Origin: Myxococcales bacterium
GTDB lineage: Bacteria; Myxococcota; UBA796; SXON01
Direction: 5' to 3'
Assembly (NCBI GenBank): GCA_009692585.1
Contig: SHYX01000023.1
Location: 10,884-74,883 of the forward strand
DNA: 64,000 nucleotides
The notes below the pieces were generated by a model, which was not told the origin of the DNA, made no database searches, and was given only the letters and a program-made list of their open reading frames with translations. Below, one piece after another: positions 7,759 to 17,218 of this stretch. Each line of letters opens with the position of its first letter. Within the stretch, counting starts at the first letter, position 1. A program made the position numbers and the translations under genes.

Positions 7759-10700
7759 CTAACTCCGCAACCACTCCGCTCCCAGAAAGCGCTCGGCGTC
7801 CGCGGGCGAAAGATTCGCCGCCAACGCGCGCGCCAGAGCGTCCCCAATGCGCGAATGGCGCGCCACCGCCGCCTCGTCCGTGGACAGGGTCGCCGCGAGG
7901 ATGTGCCCCTTGAGCACATAGAGGCGGTAGCCGCAGGCGTCGGCGCGACGGATGGCCGAGTCCGCGTGACGTGCTGCTTCCGCACGGTCTTCCAACAGCC
8001 CATGGACGCGCGCCAGCGCAAGGTCCAGCCGAACCTCCTGATACGGCCAGCGGGGCCCAGGCGTGTCCCGTGCCGCGGCAACCTGGACATGAGCGGCGGC
8101 GGCATCGCCTGCGAGCGCGTGCACGCGCGCTTTCCAGGCGTGGACGATGCCGGTCCAGCCCTCGTGATCGACCTCACGGGCCAGCGCGAGCGCTTCGTCG
8201 ACAAGCGCGGCGGTGGCGGGGTCCCCGCCCTTGGCCCAGGACGCTCGGGTCAGGGGAATGAGCACCGACAGCACGAGGCTCGGATCGGCAAGCTCCCGCG
8301 CCGTCGTCAGCGCGCCCATCGCCTCGGCGAGCGCCTCGCCGGTGCGGCCGAGGTGCGTGAGGACGTCGGCCAATGCCGCGCGCGCCAGCACGATGCCGGC
8401 GGGTTGGTTCACCTCGCGGGCGTGGGCGACCGTCTTTTCCGCCAGCTCGATGCCGCGCCGCAGATTTCCGGTGCACACATGTACCTCGATGAGGTTGCCG
8501 CGCGCGAACACCAGTGGGGCCGCCAGGCCCAACCGCTCGAAGACGGCGGCCGCCTGCTCGAAGTTGCGACGGGCCTCGGCGGCCTGTCCCCGACAGGCCG
8601 CGACCATGCCCAGCCCGTTGTACCCGTACCCGATCGAACGCTCGTCGTGCGCACCCTCCGCCACCGCCAGGCCCTCGACCCAGTGGCGTCGGGCCGCCTC
8701 CAGGTCGCCACACGACCAGAGGACCGTCCCCAGTTGGTTGAGCACGAATCCGCGGGTCGTCTGATCGTTGGCGCGCTCGGCCAGGGCCAGCGCGGCGTGG
8801 AAGTGTTCGCGTGCCAGGGCCAGATCGCCGACCTTTAGGGCGCGGCGGCCCAGCGCGGCCTTCGCGCGGGCGCCAAGCTTCTCGTCGCCCAGCTCGTCCG
8901 CGATGCCGATGGCACGGGCCAGGTCAACATCGAGCCTTCCCCACTCGGCCAGGGCCTCCAGGGCTTCGATGCGCTTGAGGAGCAGCTCGCAGAGCAGGCG
9001 GTCGGCGTCGTCCAGGGGCATGAGCTCGCGGGCTTCCGGTTCCAGCGCCACCGCCCGGTCGAAGACGGAAAGCGCCTCCTTCGTGAACGAACGGCCGAGC
9101 AGGCGGGCGCCGGCGCGCAGCAGGTAGCTGTAGGCTTTCCCCGGCATCTCGCCGGCCTCGAAGTGGATCGCCAGCGCGTCGACGACGAGGTGCAGGCGGC
9201 CCCGCCCCAGACGTTCCAGGGTGTCGCCGATGCGGCGATGCAGGTCGATGCGCTCGGCGTTGCCGATCTCCCGACCCAGGACATCGCGGAAGCGCGCCTG
9301 GGCCACGTCGAGGTGCGTGGTCGTCTCCACGCGCCGCTCCCGGACGAGGCCCGCGGCGCTGAGCGCCTCGACCGCGCTGAGGAGTTCCGTGTGCGCCCCC
9401 CCGACCACGAGCGAGACTGCTTCCAGTGGAAGTTCGTGCCGCGCCAGCGAGAGCACCCGCAACACCGTTACGGCAAACGGACTTTGTCGCGATACGTCGG
9501 CCAGCAGGGCGTCGCGGGCGCTGCGCGGAATGGGCAACGGCACCCGATTCACGGCGGGTTCGTCCAAAAGAAGTCGCCATCCTTCGTCGGCCCAGGTCAG
9601 CACGCGCTCCTCGGCCAGCCCGCGCACCATCTCGACGATGAACGCCGGATTCCCCTCGCTGTCGCGGTGCAGGCGCCGCGCCAGGGCGCGCACCGCAGGC
9701 CCGGTGCCGAGCAGGTCACCCAGTAGCTCCTCCACGGCCTGCAACGCCAGGGGCCCCAGGTTGAGCAGGTGCGGGCGTACCCCGGTGGCGGTCCCGGTCA
9801 CGAGCCCGCCCGCGGTCGGGGCATCAGCCACTCGCGTCATCAGGAACAGGATGGACTCGTCCGACAGCGACCGTGTGGCCCGAATCAGGTACTCCAGGAA
9901 CTCCAGGCTGGCGGGATCCAAGCGGTGCACGTCGTCCACGACGATCAGGCGGGGCGGGCTGTCCGACAGCAGCGTGCGGACGGCGGAGAAGACGGCGAAG
10001 CGCTCGACGACCGCGCCATCCCCGAACGCGCCGAGCAACGCACGCAGCACTTCGGGGGGGTGGGGCACGCCGGCGGCGAGCGCCTCGATCAGCGGGCGGA
10101 AGGCGTCCATCGCGTTGCCGGGGCCGCCGCCGGCGATGACGTGGACCGGAAGCCCAGCCGAGCGGGCTTCGTCGCAGGCGAAGCGGGCGAGCGAGCTCCG
10201 TCCCAGACCGGGCGCCCCCTCAATCATCAACGCGTTGCCATGTCCGTCGAGGCAGGAGGCCACGGAGCCCAAGAGGGTGCCGCGCTCCGTCAGCCGGCCG
10301 ACCAGTGCCCCCGGCCACCGAGCGAGGTTCGCCGTGGCTCGCGGCGCGTCGTCCAAGGCGACCAGGACGTGTCGGGCGCTCGCGTACCGAAGCTCGGGCT
10401 CCTTCTGGAGCAGCCGAACGCACAGCTCGTCGAGGTCGGCGGGAATCGCCGGGTTGAGCTCGCGGGGGGGGCGAACTGGCCGGTGCAGGTGTTTGTCCAG
10501 GTAGCCGGCGATGGTCCGGGCGTGGAACGGCCGACGCCCGGTCAGGAGCAGAAAGACCAGCGCGCCGAGGGAGTACAGGTCGGTGCGCGCATCGATGGCC
10601 GCCCCGCTGATCTGCTCCGGCGACATCCACGCGACCGTGCCCAGGAGTTCGCCGTGCGAGGTCAGCTCGTCGTCGTCGTTGTCGTGCGCGCGTGCACTCT

Positions 10701-11205
10701 CCTTGGCCACGCCGAAGTCCATGAGCACCGCGCTGCCGTCGTCACGGAGCATCACGTTTCCTGGGGTGAGGTCTCGGTGGACCAGGCCCGCGCCGTGCAC
10801 GGATTCGAGAGCGCGCGCGAGGTCCGCGGTGATCTGGCGGACGGCGGCCCACCGGTCGGCGGGCGGCTCGGTCTCCCATCGGTCCACCTCGGTGCGCAGG
10901 TCGTGTCCCGTCACCAGCTCCATCACCAGCCAGTCGGTTTCTTCCCAGCGGCCGGTGTCGAGCACGCCGACGATGTTGGGGTGGTTGAGGCGGGCCAGGG
11001 ACCGCTGCTCGCGTCGGAACCGTTCCTCGACCTCGGTTCGGCTGCCTCCGCGCGGCTGGACCAGCTTGAGCGCCCCGGCGCGACCGGTCTCGTCCCGCAC
11101 CTCGTACACCACGGCCATGCCGCCCCGGCCGACAAGGCGCACCACCTCCCATGGGCCGAGTCGGGCCCCGATCTCCGGAAGCGTTCGGACTGTCGTGTTG
11201 CTCAC
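7759..11205 (-). CDS. Ser/Thr protein kinase fused to AAA-type ATPase and TPR region
   Basis: 1148 aa, GTG start. Residues about 15-280 are a Hanks-type kinase: GRGGMAVVYE glycine loop, ALKLV lysine, HRDLTPGNVML catalytic loop (about 143) and MDFGVA. Residues about 300-560 form a STAND/AAA-like ATPase with P-loop GAPGLGRSS and IVVDDVHRLD. The remainder is helical TPR-like repeats rich in ALA and GDLxxAR. This PknK-like architecture is common in myxobacteria and serves as a cytoplasmic signalling hub. The P-loop has Arg-Ser-Ser where GKS/T is usual, so nucleotide hydrolysis may be altered. It is divergent, across 42 bases, from a PP2C phosphatase, its likely antagonist. Confidence 0.9.
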   Translation of the reverse strand: MSNTTVRTLPEIGARLGPWEVVRLVGRGGMAVVYEVRDETGRAGALKLVQPRGGSRTEVEERFRREQRSLARLNHPNIVGVLDTGRWEETDWLVMELVTGHDLRTEVDRWETEPPADRWAAVRQITADLARALESVHGAGLVHRDLTPGNVMLRDDGSAVLMDFGVAKESARAHDNDDDELTSHGELLGTVAWMSPEQISGAAIDARTDLYSLGALVFLLLTGRRPFHARTIAGYLDKHLHRPVRPPRELNPAIPADLDELCVRLLQKEPELRYASARHVLVALDDAPRATANLARWPGALVGRLTERGTLLGSVASCLDGHGNALMIEGAPGLGRSSLARFACDEARSAGLPVHVIAGGGPGNAMDAFRPLIEALAAGVPHPPEVLRALLGAFGDGAVVERFAVFSAVRTLLSDSPPRLIVVDDVHRLDPASLEFLEYLIRATRSLSDESILFLMTRVADAPTAGGLVTGTATGVRPHLLNLGPLALQAVEELLGDLLGTGPAVRALARRLHRDSEGNPAFIVEMVRGLAEERVLTWADEGWRLLLDEPAVNRVPLPIPRSARDALLADVSRQSPFAVTVLRVLSLARHELPLEAVSLVVGGAHTELLSAVEALSAAGLVRERRVETTTHLDVAQARFRDVLGREIGNAERIDLHRRIGDTLERLGRGRLHLVVDALAIHFEAGEMPGKAYSYLLRAGARLLGRSFTKEALSVFDRAVALEPEARELMPLDDADRLLCELLLKRIEALEALAEWGRLDVDLARAIGIADELGDEKLGARAKAALGRRALKVGDLALAREHFHAALALAERANDQTTRGFVLNQLGTVLWSCGDLEAARRHWVEGLAVAEGAHDERSIGYGYNGLGMVAACRGQAAEARRNFEQAAAVFERLGLAAPLVFARGNLIEVHVCTGNLRRGIELAEKTVAHAREVNQPAGIVLARAALADVLTHLGRTGEALAEAMGALTTARELADPSLVLSVLIPLTRASWAKGGDPATAALVDEALALAREVDHEGWTGIVHAWKARVHALAGDAAAAHVQVAAARDTPGPRWPYQEVRLDLALARVHGLLEDRAEAARHADSAIRRADACGYRLYVLKGHILAATLSTDEAAVARHSRIGDALARALAANLSPADAERFLGAEWLRS

Positions 11206-11247
11206 GGCGCTCTGTATCTATACTCTTTCCAGAGCACGAGGCGGCAG

Positions 11248-12015
11248 GTGAAGCTGGAGGCGTATGCGTGGACCGATCCCGGACCTGTGCGTGACAACAA
11301 CGAAGATGCGTTCCATCTCGACGAAGACGCCGGCCTGTTCATCGTCGCGGACGGCATGGGCGGGCACGCCGCGGGGGAGGTCGCGTCCCGGCTGGCGGTC
11401 GAGACCCTTCGCGAGATGCTCTCGGGCGACGAGCTGGATCCTGATGAAACGCGGCTGGACCGCCAGGTAGGCGATCCGGGCGACCTGTTGCGCGAGCGAC
11501 TTCGTTACGCGATGAACCAGGCCAGCGCCCGGATTCGACGTGAAGCGCTCGCCAATCCGACTTGGGGGGGCATGGGCACCACCGCGGCGGTGCTCCTGGT
11601 CGAGGGCGGGCAGGCGCATGTGGCGCACGTCGGCGACTCGCGCGTGTATCTGCTTCGCGATGGACGATTGTCGAGGTTGACGCGGGACCACACCGTTGTC
11701 CAGCAGGAAATCGACGCCGGGCGGCTCACCGCGGAGATGGCGCGCCGCGTGACGCACCGCAACTACCTCACCCAGTCTGTCGGATACCACGGCCCGGTCG
11801 AGCCCGACACCACCACGCGCACCCTCGAAGTGGGCGACGTCTACATCCTGTGCAGCGACGGCGTCACCGACCCCTTGGACGATCCCCGGATCGCCGAGAT
11901 CGGCAACGAAGCGGACGCGCCCGATCTGGCCGAGCGCCTGGTTCGCGCCGCGATCGCTGCCGGGGGTGAGGACAACATCACCGCCCTGATCGTCCGCGTC
12001 GTTGCCGACAGGTAG
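11248..12015 (+). CDS. PP2C-family Ser/Thr protein phosphatase
   Basis: 255 aa. It carries the PP2C metal and core motifs in order: RDNNEDAF (about 15-22), ADGMGGHAAGEVAS (about 33), GMGTT (about 109), HVGDSRVYLLR (about 127), SDGVTD (about 206) and GEDNIT (about 243). The frame is open upstream, but that part is antisense to the kinase. GTG 11248 with GAGG six bases before gives the canonical N-terminus. The family removes phosphate from Ser/Thr, and the kinase transcribed in the opposite direction is the natural partner. A TATACT at 11219-11224 in the shared gap may be a -10. The TerB-like gene starts 3 bases after the stop. Confidence 0.92.
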   Translation: MKLEAYAWTDPGPVRDNNEDAFHLDEDAGLFIVADGMGGHAAGEVASRLAVETLREMLSGDELDPDETRLDRQVGDPGDLLRERLRYAMNQASARIRREALANPTWGGMGTTAAVLLVEGGQAHVAHVGDSRVYLLRDGRLSRLTRDHTVVQQEIDAGRLTAEMARRVTHRNYLTQSVGYHGPVEPDTTTRTLEVGDVYILCSDGVTDPLDDPRIAEIGNEADAPDLAERLVRAAIAAGGEDNITALIVRVVADR

Positions 12016-12018
12016 GGC

Positions 12019-12870
12019 ATGTCCGGCGCCTTGCAGGTACTGACCGACTGCCCCCACTGTCACGTCGAGAGCGCGCTCGTCGAGCTTGTCGACAGCGTCG
12101 CCCGCCTTCATCTCGCCCGCTGTCGACTGTGTGGGCTGGAGCTGAGCGAGGGGGAGGAGTTGCGGGCCGGCGCGCGCTTCGCGAGTCAGGACGACGTCCG
12201 ATCGGCGCTCCGGGCGTGGGCCGACGATGAGGGGGAGGACCTCGCGGTCTTCGTGAGCGCGAACTTCGCCGCGGGGACCGTCGATGCCGTTTGTTCGGAG
12301 GTCCTGGGCGGGCAGGTGGTTCGCACCAGCTTCGACGTGATCGCGTGGTTGTTCAAGAACCGGATGGCGGGGGCGGTGGCCCTGGGAGCGCCGATGCGCG
12401 AGTCGACGCCTGGGCTCCGGCCATCTGGGGACGGGGGGGAACCTCCGGTAACGCCCCCCCTTCGGCCCGACGTCCGCGGCGCTGCGGCGCCGTCGTCGTC
12501 GGCGCCCGTGCGGGACCCGCGGGCGACCACCCTCGCGCTGGTGGCCACCGCGCTCGCCGACGGCCGGGTTGCGCCCGAAGAGCGTGCGCTTGTCGAGCGC
12601 CTGTGCGCAAGCCTGGGGGCGCCCCTCCCCCGTGCCGATGACTGGCGTGCGTGGCGGCCCAACGAGGTCGGGGTCCCGCCCGATCCGGTCGCGACGGTCG
12701 AAGGCATGCGCCGGGTGGCGCTCGCCGACCGGATCGCCGACCTCGGCGAAGAGCGGGTGATCCGGGAGTTCGCGCGGACCTGGCGGGTGCCGCTGCCTGA
12801 CCCGGTGCTGCCCCCGGTGACGGCGCCGCAGAAGTTGGCCGCGGCCTGGTTGGGCCTGTTCTCGCGCTAA
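12019..12870 (+). CDS. zinc-ribbon and TerB-like domain protein, unknown function
   Basis: 283 aa, starting 3 bases after the phosphatase and so probably cotranscribed. The N-terminus holds two CxxC pairs (CPHCH at about 12-16, CRLCG at about 36-40), a likely zinc ribbon. A Pro/Ser-rich linker at about 130-165 precedes a helical domain (DPRATTLALVATALADGRVA, PEERALVERL) resembling TerB/DjlA-type domains, in which acidic residues bind metal. It lacks a signal peptide. Function is unknown; location suggests a role with the kinase/phosphatase pair. It converges on the ATP-grasp gene with a 4-base overlap. Confidence 0.65.
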   Translation: MSGALQVLTDCPHCHVESALVELVDSVARLHLARCRLCGLELSEGEELRAGARFASQDDVRSALRAWADDEGEDLAVFVSANFAAGTVDAVCSEVLGGQVVRTSFDVIAWLFKNRMAGAVALGAPMRESTPGLRPSGDGGEPPVTPPLRPDVRGAAAPSSSAPVRDPRATTLALVATALADGRVAPEERALVERLCASLGAPLPRADDWRAWRPNEVGVPPDPVATVEGMRRVALADRIADLGEERVIREFARTWRVPLPDPVLPPVTAPQKLAAAWLGLFSR

Positions 12871-14084
12871 GCGGCGAACATCTGGATCGACGCCGCTGCC
12901 TCACGAGCCAACTCCAGGCAGGTGGCATCGTCCGGGTGTCGTACCACCAGGTTGCCATCGGCCAGGAAGGTCTGGGTCCAGTCGCGGCGTTCCGCACCGA
13001 CGGGGAGGAGGTCCACCCGCGCAATCCACTTCCGATGTCGGGTCACGAAGGCCTCCAGTCCGTCGATCTGCGTGACGCGTCCGGTTCCCTGCGCTCGTTT
13101 GAAGACGATGGCGCTGGAATAGCCGCGTGGTCGCCGCTCGGGCAGCGTGCCGTGAACCACCGCCCGGGCCCAGTCGAGGTACAGATCGCCGTCGTCTGCG
13201 AAGTTCATCAGGTCGACCATGTTGGCGCCCGGCGGCCGGCAGGCGATCTCGCCGAAGATCGCGGTACCGTCGGCCTTGCGGAACCACTCCATGTGGGTGA
13301 TCCCCGTCCCCATCCCCAGCGCTCGCACCGCAGCACGCCCGAGGCGGACCCCGGCGGCTTCGTTCGGGCCGTCGTGAGATCGAAGCGCCTGGATGATCGG
13401 GCTGATCCACTCGTTGCGGCGCGCGACCAACACCACCGGCTCGTACCGACACACACTCTGATACAGGATGCGGCCGTCCACGCACAAGGTCTCGTAGGTC
13501 AGCTCTTCGCCGTCGACGAACTCCTCCACCGTCGCCTCGGCGACATGGCGCATCGTCGCGACTGCGGCTTCGAACTCGGCGAGGTCGTCGACGCGGTGGG
13601 TGTCGGCGCACCCGGCGCCGTCCACGGGCTTCAGGATCGCGGGGAAGCCCACTATCGCCAGGGCGGCGAGGGCCTCGGCGACGGATCGCACCCGGATGGT
13701 TTTGGGGATGCGTAGCCCGGTTCGTTCGACCCGGGCGCGCATCAGCGGCTTGTCGCGGAAGCCGTGGACGGCGTCCGGCGACATGCCGGGCAGGCCGAAC
13801 TCCTGACGCAGTTCGGCCGCGAGCATCGTCATCGGTTCCCACAGCGTCTCCAGCCGATCGGGCCGCCTCCCTCCCAACCAGCTCGAGATGCGGCGGCGCA
13901 CGTCCTCGGTGTCGCCCATGGCCGGGGCATGGAGGTAGCTCGCCAGGCTGCGTCGAAGCTCAGGACTGAGCTGGTGAACGGGAGTGTCGCCGACGCCGTG
14001 GACCCGCGCGCCCGCCTCGCGCAGCCCTCGTGAGAACTGCTGCATCTCGGGTGGGTAGTTCGGCGAGAGGAACAGCACGTCCAT
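12867..14084 (-). CDS. ATP-grasp-domain enzyme
   Basis: 405 aa. After an N-terminal Rossmann-like part (MDVLFLSPNYPPEMQQFS) the ATP-grasp core follows: FRDKPLMRARVERTGLRIPKT (about 108), AILKPVDGAG nucleotide loop (about 149), VEEFVDGEELTYE (about 186) and the metal-binding EIACRPPGANMVDLMN (about 278). This is the layout of carboxylate-amine or -thiol ligases that go through an acyl phosphate. The partner substrates cannot be named from the sequence. It does not resemble carbamoyl-phosphate or biotin carboxylases closely, and no biosynthetic cluster surrounds it. Confidence 0.75.
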   Translation of the reverse strand: MDVLFLSPNYPPEMQQFSRGLREAGARVHGVGDTPVHQLSPELRRSLASYLHAPAMGDTEDVRRRISSWLGGRRPDRLETLWEPMTMLAAELRQEFGLPGMSPDAVHGFRDKPLMRARVERTGLRIPKTIRVRSVAEALAALAIVGFPAILKPVDGAGCADTHRVDDLAEFEAAVATMRHVAEATVEEFVDGEELTYETLCVDGRILYQSVCRYEPVVLVARRNEWISPIIQALRSHDGPNEAAGVRLGRAAVRALGMGTGITHMEWFRKADGTAIFGEIACRPPGANMVDLMNFADDGDLYLDWARAVVHGTLPERRPRGYSSAIVFKRAQGTGRVTQIDGLEAFVTRHRKWIARVDLLPVGAERRDWTQTFLADGNLVVRHPDDATCLELAREAAASIQMFAA

Positions 14085-14126
14085 GGGGCCGGAGTGTAGC
14101 TCGCCGTGCCAGTGACCTGCGTCGCC

Positions 14127-15272
14127 TCAGGCGGGCGGGTCGTCCGGGACGCCGAACTCCAGGTCACCGAGGTCGATGCCGGCCGGCAGTCCCTCCAGGA
14201 ATCCCGACTGGCGCAGCAGGTCTTGCAGGGCGGCATCCTCGGAGGAGGCCGAGTCCGAAGCGCCGTCGATCGGCGGGGGCGCGACCGGAGCGGCTTCTTC
14301 GGGCCCGGCAATCGCCCGCACCAACGTCGCTGTCGCCAGCCTGAGCTGCGCCTGGAGCATGCTGAGGATGGACTCCTGCCACCAGATCGCGGCCGGTCCC
14401 TTCAGCCCTTCGCTCGCCGTCGCATCGAGCCGGTACGCCCATCCCGCGCTTGCGGCCACACAGGAGGCGGTGCGCGAGCCGCCGGCCACCAGGGCATTGA
14501 TGCCGAACAAGTCGCCGGGTTTGAGTTGGGTGAGTCGCTCCGCGCGCGCGCCTCGCACCTGGCGCAGCACGTCCACGATGCCATCCGCGAGTAGCCACGC
14601 CGAGTCGGCCCGGTCCTGCTCCAGAAAAAGGATTTCTCCCTGGGCGAAGGACACGGGCTGAAACGCCACGCTCAAGTGCATCACCGTCCCCGGATCGGTG
14701 GAACGGAGCCGGGGCAGCGCCCGCAGGAGCGGGTGAATCGGCGGGCAGGGATGAGCCGGCCCGCCAGGCTTGAGCGCGCGCCACAGCCGCGCCAGCGCCG
14801 ACGGATCCTTCCGGACCGGCCGCGCGTGGCTACCCTCGACCAGGCGACTCAGGCGGTCGTTCGCGCGCAGCACCCGGCGGCCGAGCTCCTGGCACGCCCG
14901 TTTCAACAACGCGGCGTAGACTGGGCTCTCTCCGGCACGCAGGCGCGAGAGGCGGTGATTGCTCAGGGTGTAGAAGCTGGAGGGCACTTCGGCGATGAGC
15001 GTCGCCGAACGAAGATCACCCACGAAGAACGCTGATACTTCCCCCAACATCTCGCCCGGCAGGATCCGGTTGACGACCACGCCGCTGACCGTCACTGAGC
15101 ACTCACCCGTCGCCAGGAGCGCAAGGGAGTCGCCCGGGTCGCCTTGCTGACAGAATGTTCCGCCAGCGTCGAGGTGTGTGATGGCCCATAGGGGTTCCGT
15201 CGCGTCGAGCGCGGCACGCGGCACGCCAGCAAAGACGGGGGACCGGAAAAACTCGGCGGGGAGCTTGCCCAT
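14127..15272 (-). CDS. protein with two cyclic nucleotide-binding domains
   Basis: 381 aa. Two cNMP-binding-like beta-barrels are visible: about 10-120 (FCQQGDPGDSLALLATGECSV, PGEMLGEVSAFF) and about 205-320 (FAQGEILFLEQDRADSAWLLADG, KPGDLFGINALVAGG). The phosphate-binding cassettes are degenerate, as in many regulatory copies. The Ser/Asp-rich tail has no DNA-binding helix-turn-helix, so it is not a Crp-type activator. It is divergent across 54 bases from the PilT-like ATPase that carries the same kind of domain, suggesting both belong to one cyclic-nucleotide or nucleotide-sensing motility circuit. Confidence 0.75.
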   Translation of the reverse strand: MGKLPAEFFRSPVFAGVPRAALDATEPLWAITHLDAGGTFCQQGDPGDSLALLATGECSVTVSGVVVNRILPGEMLGEVSAFFVGDLRSATLIAEVPSSFYTLSNHRLSRLRAGESPVYAALLKRACQELGRRVLRANDRLSRLVEGSHARPVRKDPSALARLWRALKPGGPAHPCPPIHPLLRALPRLRSTDPGTVMHLSVAFQPVSFAQGEILFLEQDRADSAWLLADGIVDVLRQVRGARAERLTQLKPGDLFGINALVAGGSRTASCVAASAGWAYRLDATASEGLKGPAAIWWQESILSMLQAQLRLATATLVRAIAGPEEAAPVAPPPIDGASDSASSEDAALQDLLRQSGFLEGLPAGIDLGDLEFGVPDDPPA

Positions 15273-15326
15273 GCTCTTCTGTTAGCCGATTCCGCGTTGT
15301 CGTCGCGGCTGTGGTAGCGTCGCCCG

Positions 15327-17159
15327 ATGGAAAGTTGTCCGCTCGAAGGTGCCGTGCTGCGCCGTGTGCTGCCCGAACTGGCCCGGTCCCCGCTGTTCGA
15401 AAGCCTGACCTCCGAACAGCTCAGTCAGCTCGCGGCGCACGGCACGTTGTGCACCTTCGAACCGGGAGAGCTGCTGATGGAGCAGGGGGCGCGCTCAGAC
15501 TCGTTCTTCGTACTGCTGCGCGGGAGCGTCTCCATCCGCATCACCAACGCGGGGGGCGAACCCGTGGAGATCGCGGCCCACGGCCCGGTCACCACCCTCG
15601 GCGAGATCGGCCTGCTCCTGGAGCAGCCCCGCTCGGCCTCGGTAGTGGTGATCGAGCCCGCCGAGGCCATGCGATTCGAGGCGAAGATATTCTCGGCGAT
15701 AGTACAGAAAATTCCCGCGTTCGGCTTGGCGTTGTGTCGCGTACTCGCGTCTCGCGCCACGGGGAGGCAGGCACCGGGACCGGACAGCAACGTGCCGGAC
15801 CCTGCCGCCGCCACGCTCCTGCCGATCGAGCTGATGCAACGCCATCAGATGTTGCCGCTGAAACTGGTGGGCAACGTGCTCACCGTGGGCTTCGTCCACG
15901 AGCCGACCCCAGCCGCACTCAGCGCGGTGCGGATTCACACCCCGGGCATGGAGCTGCGCACCTGCGGCGCGAGCGCCCGGCTGCTCGAAGTTGCGCTCGC
16001 GTCGCGTGCGGCGACCCCGGGCTGGAGTGCAGTCGCGACCGGCGCCGCCACGGCCACCGGCGCGGCGCCTGCCCAATCCGCGGCGCCTCGCTCGCCTCGC
16101 TTGGATGCCCTCCTGCGTCGCATGGTGGCGGAGGGCGCGTCCGATCTGCACCTGTCCGGAGGGCAGCGCCCGCATTGGCGCGTCGACGGCGAAATCCATG
16201 AACTGGCCGACGTGGCGCCGCTCGCGGCGAACGAGGTGCTCGAGCTGCTCACGCCGGTGATGCAGGCTCGGGCGGTCGAAGAGTTCGCGCGGGACCATGA
16301 CGCCGACTTCGCCTACGCGCTGCCGGGCACCGCACGCTTCCGGACCAACCTGTTCCGTGATCACCGCGGCGTCAGCGCCGTCCTGCGCCAGATTCCTGAC
16401 AAAATACTCAGCTTCGAACAGCTCGGCCTGCCACCGGCCGCCAGGGCCCTCTGCGAGTTCCCGAAGGGCCTAGTCCTGGTCACCGGGCCGTCGGGCAGCG
16501 GCAAGTCGACGACGCTCGCGGCGATGGTCGACTTCATCAACCGGACCCGTCGCGCCCACATCATCACCCTCGAGGACCCCATCGAGTTCGTCCACCCCAG
16601 CCGGATGTCGCTGGTCAACCAGCGGGAGGTGGGCGCCCACACCACCAGCTTCGCCCGCGCGCTCAAGGCCGCGCTCCGGGAGGACCCCGACATCGTGCTG
16701 GTCGGGGAGATGCGAGACCTGGAGACGGTGTCGCTCGCGCTCGAGACGGCCAACACCGGCCACCTGGTCTTCGGAACCCTTCACACGTCGACGGCGGTCA
16801 GCACGGTCGACCGGATCGTGAACGTCTTCCGAGCCGAGCAGCAGGCACAGATCCGGGCAACGCTGGCCGACGTGCTCCGCGGGGTGATCGCCCAGACCTT
16901 GTGCCGGAAGACGGGCGGCGGGCGCATCGCCGCACTCGAGATCCTGATGTCGAGCTCCGCCGTCGCCAACCTCATCCGCGAGGGCAAGACCCAGCAGATC
17001 CCGACCGCGATGACGACGGGAAAGGCAGCCGGAAACCAGATGCTCAACGAAGAGCTCGCGCGCCTCGTACTGGCCAAGAAGGTGGAGCCCAACGAAGCGC
17101 TGCACAAGGCCGTCGACAAGGCGGACCTGGTGCGCCGCCTGGGCGTGGCCGCGAGCTGA
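15327..17159 (+). CDS. PilT-like ATPase with N-terminal cyclic nucleotide-binding and MshEN-like domains
   Basis: 610 aa, against about 350-400 for ordinary PilT. Residues about 18-140 form a cNMP-binding barrel (EPGELLMEQGARSDSFFVLL, LGEIGLLLEQPRSASVV). About 165-235 resemble the GspE N-terminal/MshEN fold (LLPIELMQRHQMLPLKLVG, NVLTVGF). About 255-605 are a PilT-type secretion ATPase: SDLHLSGGQRPHWRVDG, Walker A GPSGSGKST (about 388-396), LEDPIEFVH, Walker B IVLVGEMRD, and HTSTAVSTVDRIV. PilT retracts type IV pili. The fused sensor domains would let a nucleotide second messenger gate the motor. No other pilus motor genes are adjacent. Confidence 0.9.
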   Translation: MESCPLEGAVLRRVLPELARSPLFESLTSEQLSQLAAHGTLCTFEPGELLMEQGARSDSFFVLLRGSVSIRITNAGGEPVEIAAHGPVTTLGEIGLLLEQPRSASVVVIEPAEAMRFEAKIFSAIVQKIPAFGLALCRVLASRATGRQAPGPDSNVPDPAAATLLPIELMQRHQMLPLKLVGNVLTVGFVHEPTPAALSAVRIHTPGMELRTCGASARLLEVALASRAATPGWSAVATGAATATGAAPAQSAAPRSPRLDALLRRMVAEGASDLHLSGGQRPHWRVDGEIHELADVAPLAANEVLELLTPVMQARAVEEFARDHDADFAYALPGTARFRTNLFRDHRGVSAVLRQIPDKILSFEQLGLPPAARALCEFPKGLVLVTGPSGSGKSTTLAAMVDFINRTRRAHIITLEDPIEFVHPSRMSLVNQREVGAHTTSFARALKAALREDPDIVLVGEMRDLETVSLALETANTGHLVFGTLHTSTAVSTVDRIVNVFRAEQQAQIRATLADVLRGVIAQTLCRKTGGGRIAALEILMSSSAVANLIREGKTQQIPTAMTTGKAAGNQMLNEELARLVLAKKVEPNEALHKAVDKADLVRRLGVAAS

Positions 17160-17218
17160 ACGCGCCGACGGCCTTGGCACCGAGGGGTCTCGACGCCAGG
17201 GCCGCCATCCGTCTCTCG

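Noticed and set aside
9769..11247. upstream extension of the PP2C frame
   Set aside because: The frame is open far upstream but encodes antisense of the kinase. The phosphatase fold starts at GTG 11248 with its own ribosome-binding site.
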